Assembly (NCBI GenBank): GCA_017744605.1
Contig: JAGIAZ010000005.1
Span: 82,197 to 146,196 of the forward strand
DNA: 64,000 bases
Direction of reading: 5' to 3'
From: Sphingobium sp.
Lineage (GTDB): Bacteria; Pseudomonadota; Alphaproteobacteria; Sphingomonadales; Sphingomonadaceae
Under the pieces are notes generated by a model, which was not told where the DNA came from, made no database searches, and worked only from the letters and a program-made list of their open reading frames with translations. The first letter of the stretch is position 1; each line of letters starts with the position of its first letter. Below, in pieces: positions 49,049 to 56,658 of this stretch. Both the position numbers and the translations under genes were made by a program.

Positions 49049-50083
49049 TTAAGCTGCCGGCGCCTCTCGGGCCACTACATCTCGCCTCGGACGGGCTCTC
49101 AGCAGCTTGAGCAGCGGCTTCTCGGCCAGCACATGCACCGCGATGCCAAAGACCACGCAGGCGAGCGCGACGGAGACCGGGATCGCGGCAACTCCCGCTG
49201 GAACGAGCGTCACCAGCGCCAAGATCACCGCTTCGTGATTGAGGTAGAGCGCATAGCTGCTGTCGCCCAGCTTGCCGATGCGCTGCAAGAGCGGGTGCGA
49301 GCCTGCGTGCCGTTCCCAGCATACCAGGCCCAGCACAAGCAACAGGCTCGGAGCCCCGAACGAAAAGGCTTCCCGCGTCTTGTCGTAGCCTATGGCCAGC
49401 ACGAGCATGAACAGCAGGATCGCGGCCCCGGTGATCGCGGCGCCCCAACGTTCCGGCAACTTGCCACGGACAGCCAGCCAACCGATCGCTGTGCCGCCCA
49501 GGAACTCCAGCAGCAGCACGCTCGTCATCTGGTTGAGCAGCGGGCCCTGGTTGTCGATGAGCGTGCCTACAGCGACGCAGCACAAGAAGAAGGCGGCGAG
49601 GATCATAAGCCCGCGCGTCAGGCCCAGCATCATCGCCAGGCCAAAGCAGATATAGAAATAGACCTCGAACGAGAGCGTCCATGCTGCGCCGATGAACCGG
49701 GGCGCGTCCGCCGGCAGCAGCAGCAGGGCTCCAATCGAATGCGTGAAGCTCACCGCGAAAGGCTGGCCGAACGCGGCGGCGGTTGCGAGCAGCAGCAAGA
49801 CCGAGATCCAGTAGATCGGGTAGATGCGGCCGAACCGGCGCGCGATGAAGTCCTTGAAGCTGTATCGGCTCTCGTTGGTGGTCATCACCATGATGAAGCC
49901 GCTCAGCACGAAGAACATGTGAACGCCTGCCCGCCCGAACGCGAACACGTACATCTCGGCTTCGGAGGCGGTGGCCAGATGTCTTTCGATCAAGACCAAA
50001 TGCGCGTGGTAGAGCGCGACCATGAATGCGGCCACGGCTCGCATCACCTGTAATGAATGCAATGTTCCACGCACTTGGTTCAT
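49049..50083 (-). CDS. Acyltransferase-3 family membrane protein (candidate surface-conversion gene)
   Basis: A 344-residue integral membrane protein with about ten TM segments. Acyltransferase-3 marks: RAVAAFMVALYHAHLVL (catalytic-type His near the first TM), FFVLSGFIM, RRFGRIYPIYWISVLLL and WTLSFEVYFYICFGL. It transfers acyl groups to cell-surface glycans, as O-antigen acetylases of other temperate phages do. Start 50083 overlaps the upstream 27-aa ORF by ATGA; the ORF-track start is 87 codons too early. Last gene of the leftward right-end operon. Confidence 0.88.
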   Translation of the reverse strand: MNQVRGTLHSLQVMRAVAAFMVALYHAHLVLIERHLATASEAEMYVFAFGRAGVHMFFVLSGFIMVMTTNESRYSFKDFIARRFGRIYPIYWISVLLLLATAAAFGQPFAVSFTHSIGALLLLPADAPRFIGAAWTLSFEVYFYICFGLAMMLGLTRGLMILAAFFLCCVAVGTLIDNQGPLLNQMTSVLLLEFLGGTAIGWLAVRGKLPERWGAAITGAAILLFMLVLAIGYDKTREAFSFGAPSLLLVLGLVCWERHAGSHPLLQRIGKLGDSSYALYLNHEAVILALVTLVPAGVAAIPVSVALACVVFGIAVHVLAEKPLLKLLRARPRRDVVAREAPAA

Positions 50084-50163
50084 CCGCTCCATATCCGAAT
50101 AGCCGCCCATAACAGGGAAAGTGTGAATAGTCCGCAAAGGAGGGATTTGGTGGATGATTTCAT
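50080..50163 (-). CDS. 27-aa membrane peptide coupled to the acyltransferase
   Basis: MKSSTKSLLCGLFTLSLLWA followed by AIRIWSG: a single hydrophobic helix with basic N terminus. It has ATGA overlaps with both neighbours. It may be only a translation-coupling leader or a micro-protein. Confidence 0.45.
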   Translation of the reverse strand: MKSSTKSLLCGLFTLSLLWAAIRIWSG

Positions 50164-50375
50164 GATGCCTTGGCATGCTCTGCCTCCACCGCCTCGCTGG
50201 CCTTGAGGTCGGCGGGGCGAGATATCTGCTCGGCTTCGAAGCGGGCGAAGGCTTGAAAGAGCGGGTGATCGTCGAGGCGTCCAGCTCGGGCAGCTTCTCT
50301 GGAGGCTTTCGCCCAACGGTAACGCATAAAGTCAGCCGCTGCATCCCTATGTCGCTGCTCAGGGGATGAGGTCAT
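50160..50375 (-). CDS. Hypothetical phage protein (71 aa)
   Basis: Helical and charged: RHRDAAADFMRYRWAKASRE, then PLFQAFARFEAEQISRPADL. ATGA overlaps on both sides place it in the leftward operon. No domain recognised. Confidence 0.6.
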   Translation of the reverse strand: MTSSPEQRHRDAAADFMRYRWAKASREAARAGRLDDHPLFQAFARFEAEQISRPADLKASEAVEAEHAKAS

Positions 50376-51040
50376 GCGGATGCCTTCCCGTGACCGAGAA
50401 AGCGCAAGATCCGATATGCCGCCTGAACACCGTTATTGGTGTTCTGCCGCTGCCAAGCCCCTTCGCGCGGCGACCAGCGGAAGGCCTCGCGCTTGAGTTC
50501 GGCAATGGTCTCAGCTTCCGGCTTCCCGTCGAACAGGAGCTGGATGCGATCGAGCGTGGTGTTTTGCACGAGACGGACGCCGGGGAATTCGATGGAGCGG
50601 TGCTCGACGGTTGCGGCCTGCGCGCTCAAGGCAGCCCTATCGGCCCGGCGGGTCTGGTGATCCAGCCATGAGGTCGGGCGATGAGCGAAGGCGTAGAATT
50701 CCTCACCTTTGCGGCGCTCGGAAGCCATAGCTTTTTGATTGCGTGCAACGGGGAAGTTGGCCGGGCCGGTGATCATGGGATTCGCCGTGCGGGCACCTGC
50801 GGCTTGATAGGCGAGCCAAAGCTGAATGGCCTTGGCAGACCACTGCTCAACCTGTTCAGTAGAGGCGCCACGCTCGACCAATGCGGCGATTCCGTCGCCG
50901 ATTTCCTGCTCAGCGCTAGTGATTGCGCTCTCCGCCCGCTGTTTCGGCGAATGGGAGCGCTCGTTCCAGTTGCGGGAGAACTGATCTAAGCCGCCGACCG
51001 CCGAGAGCAGACGCTGCTTGATATCTTCTTCGCCGCTCAT
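50372..51040 (-). CDS. Hypothetical phage protein with DUF3560/LPD-like features (222 aa)
   Basis: N-terminal helical part (MSGEEDIKQRLLSAVGGLDQ), a central NFPVARNQKAMASERRKGEE segment, and a C-terminal GVRLVQNTTLDRIQLLFDGK followed by REAFRWSPREGAWQRQNTNN. The last segment resembles large-polyvalent-protein-associated domains on phages and plasmids; this is a loose impression. It is coupled by ATGA to the 71-aa gene. Confidence 0.6.
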   Translation of the reverse strand: MSGEEDIKQRLLSAVGGLDQFSRNWNERSHSPKQRAESAITSAEQEIGDGIAALVERGASTEQVEQWSAKAIQLWLAYQAAGARTANPMITGPANFPVARNQKAMASERRKGEEFYAFAHRPTSWLDHQTRRADRAALSAQAATVEHRSIEFPGVRLVQNTTLDRIQLLFDGKPEAETIAELKREAFRWSPREGAWQRQNTNNGVQAAYRILRFLGHGKASA

Positions 51041-51080
51041 ACGTCCCCCTTATCCTCTTCCCGACCCTGATGGCTGGCGG

Positions 51081-51275
51081 TCATGGCTTTAGTCCTTCGC
51101 GGTCGATTTGAGATTGGACGGACGAGGGCATTTCCTTGAGCGTCATTGGCTTGCCGCAGGTCCGGCAGCGCGGACGGAGCGACGAGTGAAAGATGCGCCA
51201 GCGTCTCGCCCGAACGGTCAGCTTCGGATGCTCGGGACAATGCCAGGTATCTTTGTGCGCGGCCCATCTAGCCAT
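51081..51275 (-). CDS. Small Cys/His zinc-binding protein (64 aa)
   Basis: DTWHCPEHPKLTVRARRWRI and RPRCRTCGKPM hold C-x2-H and C-x2-C pairs that could bind one zinc. It overlaps the next upstream gene by 8 bases. The competing ORF 51037-51267 in another frame lacks such features and was rejected. Confidence 0.6.
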   Translation of the reverse strand: MARWAAHKDTWHCPEHPKLTVRARRWRIFHSSLRPRCRTCGKPMTLKEMPSSVQSQIDREGLKP

Positions 51276-51630
51276 TCCCCTTTCCCTTCATGGCCGAGAA
51301 GGTGGCGAGGGCTGCGTCACATTTCGACCGGGCCAGTTGCAGCGGCACAGCGTCTTCGGGCTCTCCGTCCCAATCGACATAATGCTGGTGCAGCGCTTCC
51401 CTCGCCTCGGCCAGCGCCTCCACCAGAACCTCTATGCCGGGTGCGGGGGTGGAGAGGCGATGGCGGGCGAAGGCTTGGACCCAATAATGGCTGTCATTGT
51501 CTCCGCGCCGAATTTCGGCAGACTTACATTCGATGATGCAGTTGCGGGATTTTTCGATAAGCAGGTTCGCCGCCGCCTCCCGATCCGCTTGGGTGATCTC
51601 CACCCCCTGCTGCTTGTCATGGTTGGGCAT
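51268..51630 (-). CDS. Hypothetical phage protein (120 aa)
   Basis: Helical protein: QADREAAANLLIEKSRNCII and IEVLVEALAEAREALHQHYV. The EVLVEALAEAREAL segment recurs in phage hypothetical proteins. Overlaps with both neighbours (8 and 14 bases). Confidence 0.6.
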   Translation of the reverse strand: MPNHDKQQGVEITQADREAAANLLIEKSRNCIIECKSAEIRRGDNDSHYWVQAFARHRLSTPAPGIEVLVEALAEAREALHQHYVDWDGEPEDAVPLQLARSKCDAALATFSAMKGKGNG

Positions 51631-51859
51631 GGTGTTCGGCTCCTAATCCTATATCAGCCGCCGTCATCAGTGGCATCGGCAGGAGAATGTCGGCAGCAAT
51701 CATCTCTCGCCGCCCAGCGCGTCGATCTTCAACTTTGCGGCGAAATTCGGCCTCGTAGTCGTAGGCGACTTGAGCAAAACGCGGCCCATGCCGTTGCTCG
51801 ACGACAAATGCGGCTGTGCGCATTCCGAGCATCAGGGCGTCTTCGAATGGAACGGCCAT
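51617..51859 (-). CDS. Hypothetical phage protein (80 aa)
   Basis: MAVPFEDALMLGMRTAAFVV then RFAQVAYDYEAEFRRKVEDR: short helical protein. It sits one base after the ASCH gene's stop and overlaps the next gene by 14 bases. No domain recognised. Confidence 0.55.
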   Translation of the reverse strand: MAVPFEDALMLGMRTAAFVVEQRHGPRFAQVAYDYEAEFRRKVEDRRAGRREMIAADILLPMPLMTAADIGLGAEHHAQP

Positions 51860-51860
51860 C

Positions 51861-52334
51861 CTACCCCTCCCTCTCTTTGGACGCGCCGATCTCCTGGGTG
51901 GCGAGGGCTCTTAGGGCGGCTGCGACAGCTGCGTTCGTAGCCGTGTCGAGCCGGAAAAAACCGAGCTGGCCTTTGCACGGGATGAGCGGAAGCGGGGTCG
52001 CATCGTTCAAGACGAAGCCATAGCGTCCGAAGAACCAATCGCTCTCCATCTCGGTCACGCAATCGACGATGCGCGCAATGCCGACGACACCGCCGCGAGG
52101 CAGATCATATTCGCTCGGCGCGCACTCGCTCTTGCTGACGCCGGCATGCACGATGAACCAGCCTCTGCCCTTGGTTGGCCAGTCGCGGTTCTCAACGTCC
52201 TTGCCATCGTGGAAGATGTTGTGCGGATAGGGCTGCTTGATCGACAGAGCCTTAATCTCGCCGCGCTCAATCCTGCCCGCCAACGCCAGCAACGCCTCCC
52301 CGCGTCCTTCGGGCTGTGGGGATGGGTTAGGCAC
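51861..52334 (-). CDS. ASCH-domain protein
   Basis: A 157-residue protein with the ASCH (PUA-like) fold pattern: IKALSIKQPYPHNIFHDGKD, ENRDWPTKGRGWFIVHAGVS, GGVVGIARIVDCV and a final LPLIPCKGQLGFFRLD. ASCH domains bind or act on RNA or modified nucleotides; some are amidohydrolases or ribonucleases. In a phage operon with a DNA methyltransferase it may handle modified bases or counter-defence. Specific activity is not inferable. Confidence 0.85.
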   Translation of the reverse strand: MPNPSPQPEGRGEALLALAGRIERGEIKALSIKQPYPHNIFHDGKDVENRDWPTKGRGWFIVHAGVSKSECAPSEYDLPRGGVVGIARIVDCVTEMESDWFFGRYGFVLNDATPLPLIPCKGQLGFFRLDTATNAAVAAALRALATQEIGASKEREG

Positions 52335-52755
52335 TGACCCGCTCCCATTCCGCGGGATCGATGCCCGGCTGCTGATAGTCGGCGATCTTGCCAGCCCCGT
52401 CGATTTTCAGGATGATGTAGTCGCCATAACCATTGTCGCCGTGGCAGAGGAAATCGCCCGGCACGTAGTAGTCGCGATACTTGGCGATGCGCTCGCCGTT
52501 CTTATCGAGCAGCCAATATTCGCCATCGTCGCACACCTTGTAGTGGACGTTGGCCGTCATGTCTTTGGGCCAGCCCTCGATGCGACCTTCCGCGAGATTG
52601 ATCTTGACGCGCCACCGATCGTTGTCGGCGCCGAAGATGGTCGGGTTTTCGTCCGTTTCATCGACGCCGTTGACCGATGCATCCTCCCAATAGCGAACGC
52701 CGGCATCGACTTCGATGTGTGTCGCCCCCGCATTCTGGCCCATATCCTCAGTCAT
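52327..52755 (-). CDS. Hypothetical phage protein (142 aa)
   Basis: Starts MTEDMGQNAGATHIEVDAGV; the ORF-track frame adds 74 shadow residues. Acidic and beta-rich: RYWEDASVNGVDETDENPTI, VHYKVCDDGEYWLLDKNGER, RDYYVPGDFLCHGDNGYGDY. No family recognised; it looks like a single soluble beta domain. Overlaps neighbours by 8 bases on each side. Confidence 0.65.
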   Translation of the reverse strand: MTEDMGQNAGATHIEVDAGVRYWEDASVNGVDETDENPTIFGADNDRWRVKINLAEGRIEGWPKDMTANVHYKVCDDGEYWLLDKNGERIAKYRDYYVPGDFLCHGDNGYGDYIILKIDGAGKIADYQQPGIDPAEWERVSA

Positions 52756-53011
52756 CGACGATCTCCGTTTCGCAAGTGCTGCTCGACAGATTGATGCCCA
52801 TATCGTTCGACGGGCCGTAGCCTTCGATGAACGACGGCAGCCAATCGACGAGGCCGCGAGCATGAAGCTGGGCAAGGTGCTGGGCGTGATCTTCGATTGT
52901 GTCGAAGGGATAGAAGCTCGCGCGGAACTCCTCCATGAAGGCGTCGTCGAACTTCTCCGCGTCCAGCTCGACCTCAATCCGCTGGGTCACATCGACCGTG
53001 AACTTGGTCAT
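52748..53011 (-). CDS. Hypothetical phage protein (87 aa)
   Basis: MTKFTVDVTQRIEVELDAEK then DTIEDHAQHLAQLHARGLVD: short acidic protein. A similar FTVxVTxxxEVELD start is common in phage accessory proteins. Upstream AAAGGA supports the start; it overlaps the next upstream gene end by 38 bases. Confidence 0.65.
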   Translation of the reverse strand: MTKFTVDVTQRIEVELDAEKFDDAFMEEFRASFYPFDTIEDHAQHLAQLHARGLVDWLPSFIEGYGPSNDMGINLSSSTCETEIVDD

Positions 53012-53258
53012 CTGCTTGTCCTTTCATGATGTGGTTGCGGAGGGAGATTCCGTCAGATGTCAGGCGATCGCGGTGGAAGGCCACTGGCTCGGATAGCCCT
53101 CGTGATCTCAGCGCGCTCTGCTCACGCATATGCATCCATGCGCGTGTCAGATAATCGCCGTTAAAGGCTTCTCTTGCCGACAAGATGTTGAACCGCATCT
53201 TCGGCGTCAGCCCCTTCTCTAGGGCCGCCATCCGCTCAAGGTCGGTGGGGGGATTCAT
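52974..53258 (-). CDS. Hypothetical phage protein (94 aa)
   Basis: Starts MNPPTDLERMAALEKGLTPK in an ATGA overlap with the methyltransferase; the ORF-track frame is 142 codons too long. The first 75 residues look coding (YLTRAWMHMREQSALRSRGL); the last 15 lie over the next gene. Function unknown. Confidence 0.55.
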   Translation of the reverse strand: MNPPTDLERMAALEKGLTPKMRFNILSAREAFNGDYLTRAWMHMREQSALRSRGLSEPVAFHRDRLTSDGISLRNHIMKGQADDQVHGRCDPAD

Positions 53259-54751
53259 GCTGCGAGGCTTTCGGATTTGATCTGGTCGACGAGATGGATG
53301 CGCTCGCCGATCCAGCGCATCACCGGGACCGCCATGCTGTTGCCGAGCATCTTGTAGCGCGGGCCATCGGCCATCATGCGGCCGCGGTAAGGGATCAGCG
53401 TGAAGTCGTCGGGAAAGCCCTGAAGGCGCTCGCACTCGCGCGGGGTGAGGCGGCGGACCCCCGATCGAACGATGTAGTCGCCACCCTGGTTTCCGCCCAC
53501 AGGGCCGCCCGCCATCACGGGCTGTGCAACGTCTGTCTCGCGCGCCTTGTAATCCTTCCCGCTGTTCATCGGCATGATGGAGAAGGCGACGGCAGCTGCC
53601 TGGGGCGATTGCGAGCCCAGCGAGCCGAACACATGCTCGGACGAGCAACAATCCTCGCGACTGTTGAACGCGATCGGCGAGCATATAGCCCCAACACCGA
53701 GCCCGCCTCTTCCACCATTGGGCGTCAAGATGGCATTGGCCGTTCCGTCAGATCGCCATTCAAGGTTCGGCACACCGTTCCGGCCACGCTCCATGAGAAC
53801 GAATGTCTCGCTCTCGAAGTCCTGTCTGCCATGCGGGCCACCATGCGAATTCAACGCGGCGGAAACGTCAATTGGCCCAGCGGTATTATTTCCACCGAAG
53901 GCGATAAGATGTCCGTGTCCGTGGTTGGCGTCTTGGCCGGAACATCCCTGAAGCCGACTAAAGCTGGCATCGAGGCATGGAGCTACCTCTTGCGCAATTA
54001 GCCCTTCGTCGCAATCAAAGTCGGTCCCGAGGCCGCCACCTCCAGTGCTGCGGCTAGGGCTGGTGGGAGCGCTTTGCCCCGGGCCTCTGCGCGGCGCAGG
54101 ATGCCCCGACAGGCCGTGGCGCTCAAAAAGTACCGCTGCGGCACGTCGCCAGTCTCCAAGATATCCGACAACGAAGACGCGACGGCGGCGCTGTGGAACT
54201 CCGGCATATTGTGCGTCGAGCACTCGGTAGGCGATCCCGTACCCGAGTTCTTGTAGTCCGGCCAGGAAACATCCGAACGCATGGTCTTCGTCTGCGTCGT
54301 AGCTATCTTCGACCACGATCTCTTCCCCGTCTTCGGGTCCGTCACCGGTGTCCAAGTCGATTTGCGGTGGACAGAAATCGGGAGCGTCGTGGGAAAGCGC
54401 GCTGAAAACTCCGGGGACATTCTCCCAGACGACCCAGCGGGGGCGTGCACGACCAGCAAGCTTGAGAAATTCGAGGGCCAAGTTGCCACGGTCATCAGCC
54501 AGTCCGCCTCTGAGACCTGCGATGCTGAACGACTGGCAGGGGGTTCCTCCGACAAGAAGGTCAACTGGTCCAAATTCGTCGCCTTGTATTTGGGTGAAGT
54601 CGCCCACGAGGGGGACGTCGGGATAGTAGTGGGCCAGCACAGCGCGGGGAGCGGCCTCGATCTCGGCATAGCAGAGCGCCTGCCATCCGAGCGGCTTCCA
54701 AGCTGCCGTGGGGGCACTGATGCCGGAACAGACATCGATGTAGCGGATCAC
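53255..54751 (-). CDS. C5-cytosine DNA methyltransferase
   Basis: A 498-residue enzyme: motif I IDVCSGISAPTAAWKPLGW, catalytic PCQ at residues 71-73, ENV at 110-112, QRRRRVFVVG (motif VIII), and motifs IX-X RLTPRECERLQGFPD and GNSMAVPV. The region of about 215-420 is a long target-recognition domain. No restriction endonuclease is next to it, so it is an orphan enzyme, probably protecting phage DNA. It is the promoter-proximal gene of the leftward right-end operon, 156 bases from attR. Confidence 0.94.
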   Translation of the reverse strand: MIRYIDVCSGISAPTAAWKPLGWQALCYAEIEAAPRAVLAHYYPDVPLVGDFTQIQGDEFGPVDLLVGGTPCQSFSIAGLRGGLADDRGNLALEFLKLAGRARPRWVVWENVPGVFSALSHDAPDFCPPQIDLDTGDGPEDGEEIVVEDSYDADEDHAFGCFLAGLQELGYGIAYRVLDAQYAGVPQRRRRVFVVGYLGDWRRAAAVLFERHGLSGHPAPRRGPGQSAPTSPSRSTGGGGLGTDFDCDEGLIAQEVAPCLDASFSRLQGCSGQDANHGHGHLIAFGGNNTAGPIDVSAALNSHGGPHGRQDFESETFVLMERGRNGVPNLEWRSDGTANAILTPNGGRGGLGVGAICSPIAFNSREDCCSSEHVFGSLGSQSPQAAAVAFSIMPMNSGKDYKARETDVAQPVMAGGPVGGNQGGDYIVRSGVRRLTPRECERLQGFPDDFTLIPYRGRMMADGPRYKMLGNSMAVPVMRWIGERIHLVDQIKSESLAA

Positions 54752-55091
54752 CGCCCTTCCCCCGCAATATCCTGTGAGGGGGAGAGGTGGGAGGAGGTGC
54801 GGTAAAACTGCGGTATCAGCCCGAGATGTTCCGTCTTGAATCCCGCTCTGTTCCGTGAATGTGCCTGCACATCCTTTCGGAAAAACCGCTGAAATCCGCG
54901 ACTTCCGTAGCCTTCCAAGCTTGTGATGCGGGTTCGATCCCCGCTACCCGCTCCAGCCTCTCGCCACATCGCGCCCCATTACAATTTGACACAATCTTGC
55001 CCCGGCGCGACAAAGTCGCGTGACAAGTCTATCCTAGAAGCCTCCTCACAGCGTCGCCCCACACGGCGCTGCCCCTACAAGGAAGCTTCCG
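54752..55091. other. Non-coding prophage right end and junction
   Basis: No convincing gene. It contains the presumed leftward promoter for the methyltransferase operon, a short palindrome ATGTGC-CT-GCACAT at 54859-54872 that uses the operator half-sites in the opposite arrangement, attR, and about 130 host bases ahead of the EF-hand gene. Confidence 0.6.
54908..54959 (+). repeat. attR core (52-bp direct repeat)
   Basis: Exact copy of 13778-13829, a 3' tRNA-Gly fragment from anticodon stem through CCA. The tRNA 5' half is absent here, so it is not a functional tRNA. Confidence 0.95.
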
Positions 55092-55766
55092 ATGCCCAAG
55101 ATCTCCCACATAGTTCTGGCAGCCGGCCTTCTCTCCCTCAGTGCCGGCGTCATGGCGCAACCGCCTGCTCCTCCCCCTGGCGCGCCCGACGCCGGCCCGC
55201 GCATGAAAGCGCCCGAAACGCGCCCAGAACCTCGGGCAGAGCTCAAGGCCCGGCTCGAGGCCCGTTTCGACCGCATGGACGCCAATCATGACGGCAAGAT
55301 CGACGAGAAAGACATCGAGGTGCGCCGCGCCGCGCGCATTGCGGAGCATTTTGCCGAGATCGACACCGACAAGGACGGCTCGATCAGCAAGGCGGAATTC
55401 GCCGCTGCCGAAGAGCGGCGCGGCCCGCCGCGCTTCGCACGGATGGAAAGCCCTGGCCGCGCCATGCTGTTCAGCCGTCGCGGCCGCGAAGGCATGATGA
55501 TGATGCGCGGCCGCCCGCCCTTCGCACCGCCTCCCGGCGGTTTCGAGGGCGGCGCCCCGGGCCGTCCTGGTAAAAGTGCCGTTGACCGCAAGCCGGGCGA
55601 TGCGCTCACCAAATCCGATTTCGTCAATCAGGGCCTCGCCCGCTTCGACAAGATCGACACCGATCACGACGGCAGGATTTCCCCCGCAGAGCGTAAAGCC
55701 GCCCGTCCGATGCGCGATCCCCGCAAAATGCCCCCGCCCCCTCAGACTCCACAGTCGGGGCAGTGA
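55092..55766 (+). CDS. Exported EF-hand protein
   Basis: A 224-residue protein with a signal peptide (ISHIVLAAGLLSLSAGVMAQ), Pro-rich segments and three EF-hand loops: DANHDGKIDEKD, DTDKDGSISKAE and DTDHDGRISPAE. It is predicted to bind calcium in the periplasm. A Met/Arg/Gly-rich middle (GMMMMRGRPPF) separates loops two and three. It lies upstream of an OmpR/kinase pair but behind a strong hairpin, so it is probably a separate transcript. Similar proteins often neighbour such two-component genes. Confidence 0.88.
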   Translation: MPKISHIVLAAGLLSLSAGVMAQPPAPPPGAPDAGPRMKAPETRPEPRAELKARLEARFDRMDANHDGKIDEKDIEVRRAARIAEHFAEIDTDKDGSISKAEFAAAEERRGPPRFARMESPGRAMLFSRRGREGMMMMRGRPPFAPPPGGFEGGAPGRPGKSAVDRKPGDALTKSDFVNQGLARFDKIDTDHDGRISPAERKAARPMRDPRKMPPPPQTPQSGQ

Positions 55767-55771
55767 GGCTG

Positions 55772-55819
55772 CACGGCCGATCCGCTGCGGTTTCCCCCAC
55801 TTCCGCCGGATCGGCCGTG
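55772..55819 (+). terminator. Hairpin terminator after the EF-hand gene
   Basis: Perfect 13-bp arms CACGGCCGATCCG / CGGATCGGCCGTG with a 22-base loop, six bases after the stop codon. A weaker hairpin AGCATG-AACAC-CATGCT with a downstream T6 run lies at 55882-55911. There is no T-run directly after the large stem. Confidence 0.55.
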
Positions 55820-55925
55820 TCATCTCATGCGCGCCCACAAAGCTTGCCGCGCTTGCATCTTCTCGACATTGCCGCCACCGAAGCATGAACACCATGCTCC
55901 GGTCCTTTTTTCGTGAGGCACTGCC

Positions 55926-56645
55926 ATGACTGCCCGCTCCCATCTCCTCCTCGTCGATGATGAAGCGGCGATCCGCGAGCCACTCAGCGCCTATTTGCAG
56001 CGCTCCGGCTTTCGGGTGAGCGAAGCCGCGAATGCAGCCGAAGCGCGCAAGATCCTGGCCGGCAATGCGATCGAGCTTGCGATCCTCGACATCATGATGC
56101 CCGGCGAGGACGGCCTGTCGCTGTGCCGCTCGATCCGCGAACAGGGCGAACTGCCGGTCATCCTCCTGACGGCGCGCTCGGAAGAGACCGACCGCATCGT
56201 CGGCCTGGAAATGGGCGCGGACGACTATGTGCTGAAGCCCTTCTCGCCTCGCGAGCTCGTGGCGCGAATCAAGACGATCATGCGCCGCGCCGGTGGAAGC
56301 GGCGCGCGCGAGGTCGCCAATGAAGCCGCTGTCTACCGGTTCGAGGGCTGGACGTTGCGCGCCGACGACTGGACTTTGACCGGCGCCGACAATGTCGCCA
56401 TTCCGCTCTCTACCGCGGATTTCCGGTTGCTCCAGGCCTTCGTGACCCATCCCCGCCAGGTGTTGAACCGCGACCAGCTGCTCGACCTGACCGCCGGCCG
56501 CGAAGCGCATGCGTTCGACCGCTCGATCGACAACCAGATCAGCCGCCTGCGCCGCAAGCTGGAGGATGACGCGCGCGCGCCGCGCCTCATCAAGACGGTC
56601 TGGGGCGGCGGCTATATGTTCGGAGCGGACGTGACGCGGTCATGA
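55926..56645 (+). CDS. OmpR-family response regulator
   Basis: A 239-residue regulator: LLLVDDEAAIREPLSAYLQR, phospho-acceptor Asp55 in AILDIMMPGEDG, Thr in ILLTARS and Lys in VLKPFSPRE, then a winged helix with LSTADFRLLQAFVTHPRQVL and TVWGGGYMFG. Its style is close to OmpR/TorR-type regulators. The kinase gene begins 13 bases downstream, so the two form an operon. Confidence 0.93.
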   Translation: MTARSHLLLVDDEAAIREPLSAYLQRSGFRVSEAANAAEARKILAGNAIELAILDIMMPGEDGLSLCRSIREQGELPVILLTARSEETDRIVGLEMGADDYVLKPFSPRELVARIKTIMRRAGGSGAREVANEAAVYRFEGWTLRADDWTLTGADNVAIPLSTADFRLLQAFVTHPRQVLNRDQLLDLTAGREAHAFDRSIDNQISRLRRKLEDDARAPRLIKTVWGGGYMFGADVTRS

Positions 56646-56658
56646 GCCGGAGCCATTC

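Larger units (their letters stand above)
13778..54959. mobile_element. Complete-looking temperate prophage, P22-like short-tailed morphology, about 41.1 kb
   Basis: Bounded by the 52-bp att repeat, with integrase adjacent to attL. It contains every module expected of an active temperate phage: integration, repressor/Cro switch, recombination and replication, packaging, portal/scaffold/coat, short-tail proteins, fibre and spike, endolysin, holin and spanins. The 792-aa portal with a long helical C terminus, the gene order terminase-portal-scaffold-coat-adaptor-hub-ejection, and the lack of any tape-measure, tail-tube or sheath gene point to a podovirus. No interrupted essential gene was seen. 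Whether it can be induced is not shown by sequence. Confidence 0.93.

Noticed and set aside
51037-51267. 76-aa leftward ORF in the right-end operon
   Set aside because: Out of frame with the zinc-binding 64-aa ORF, which has clear Cys/His pairs; the 76-aa frame has no domain-like pattern.
54908-54959. Second tRNA-Gly gene
   Set aside because: Only the 3' half is present; upstream bases do not form acceptor or D-arm strands, so it is attR.
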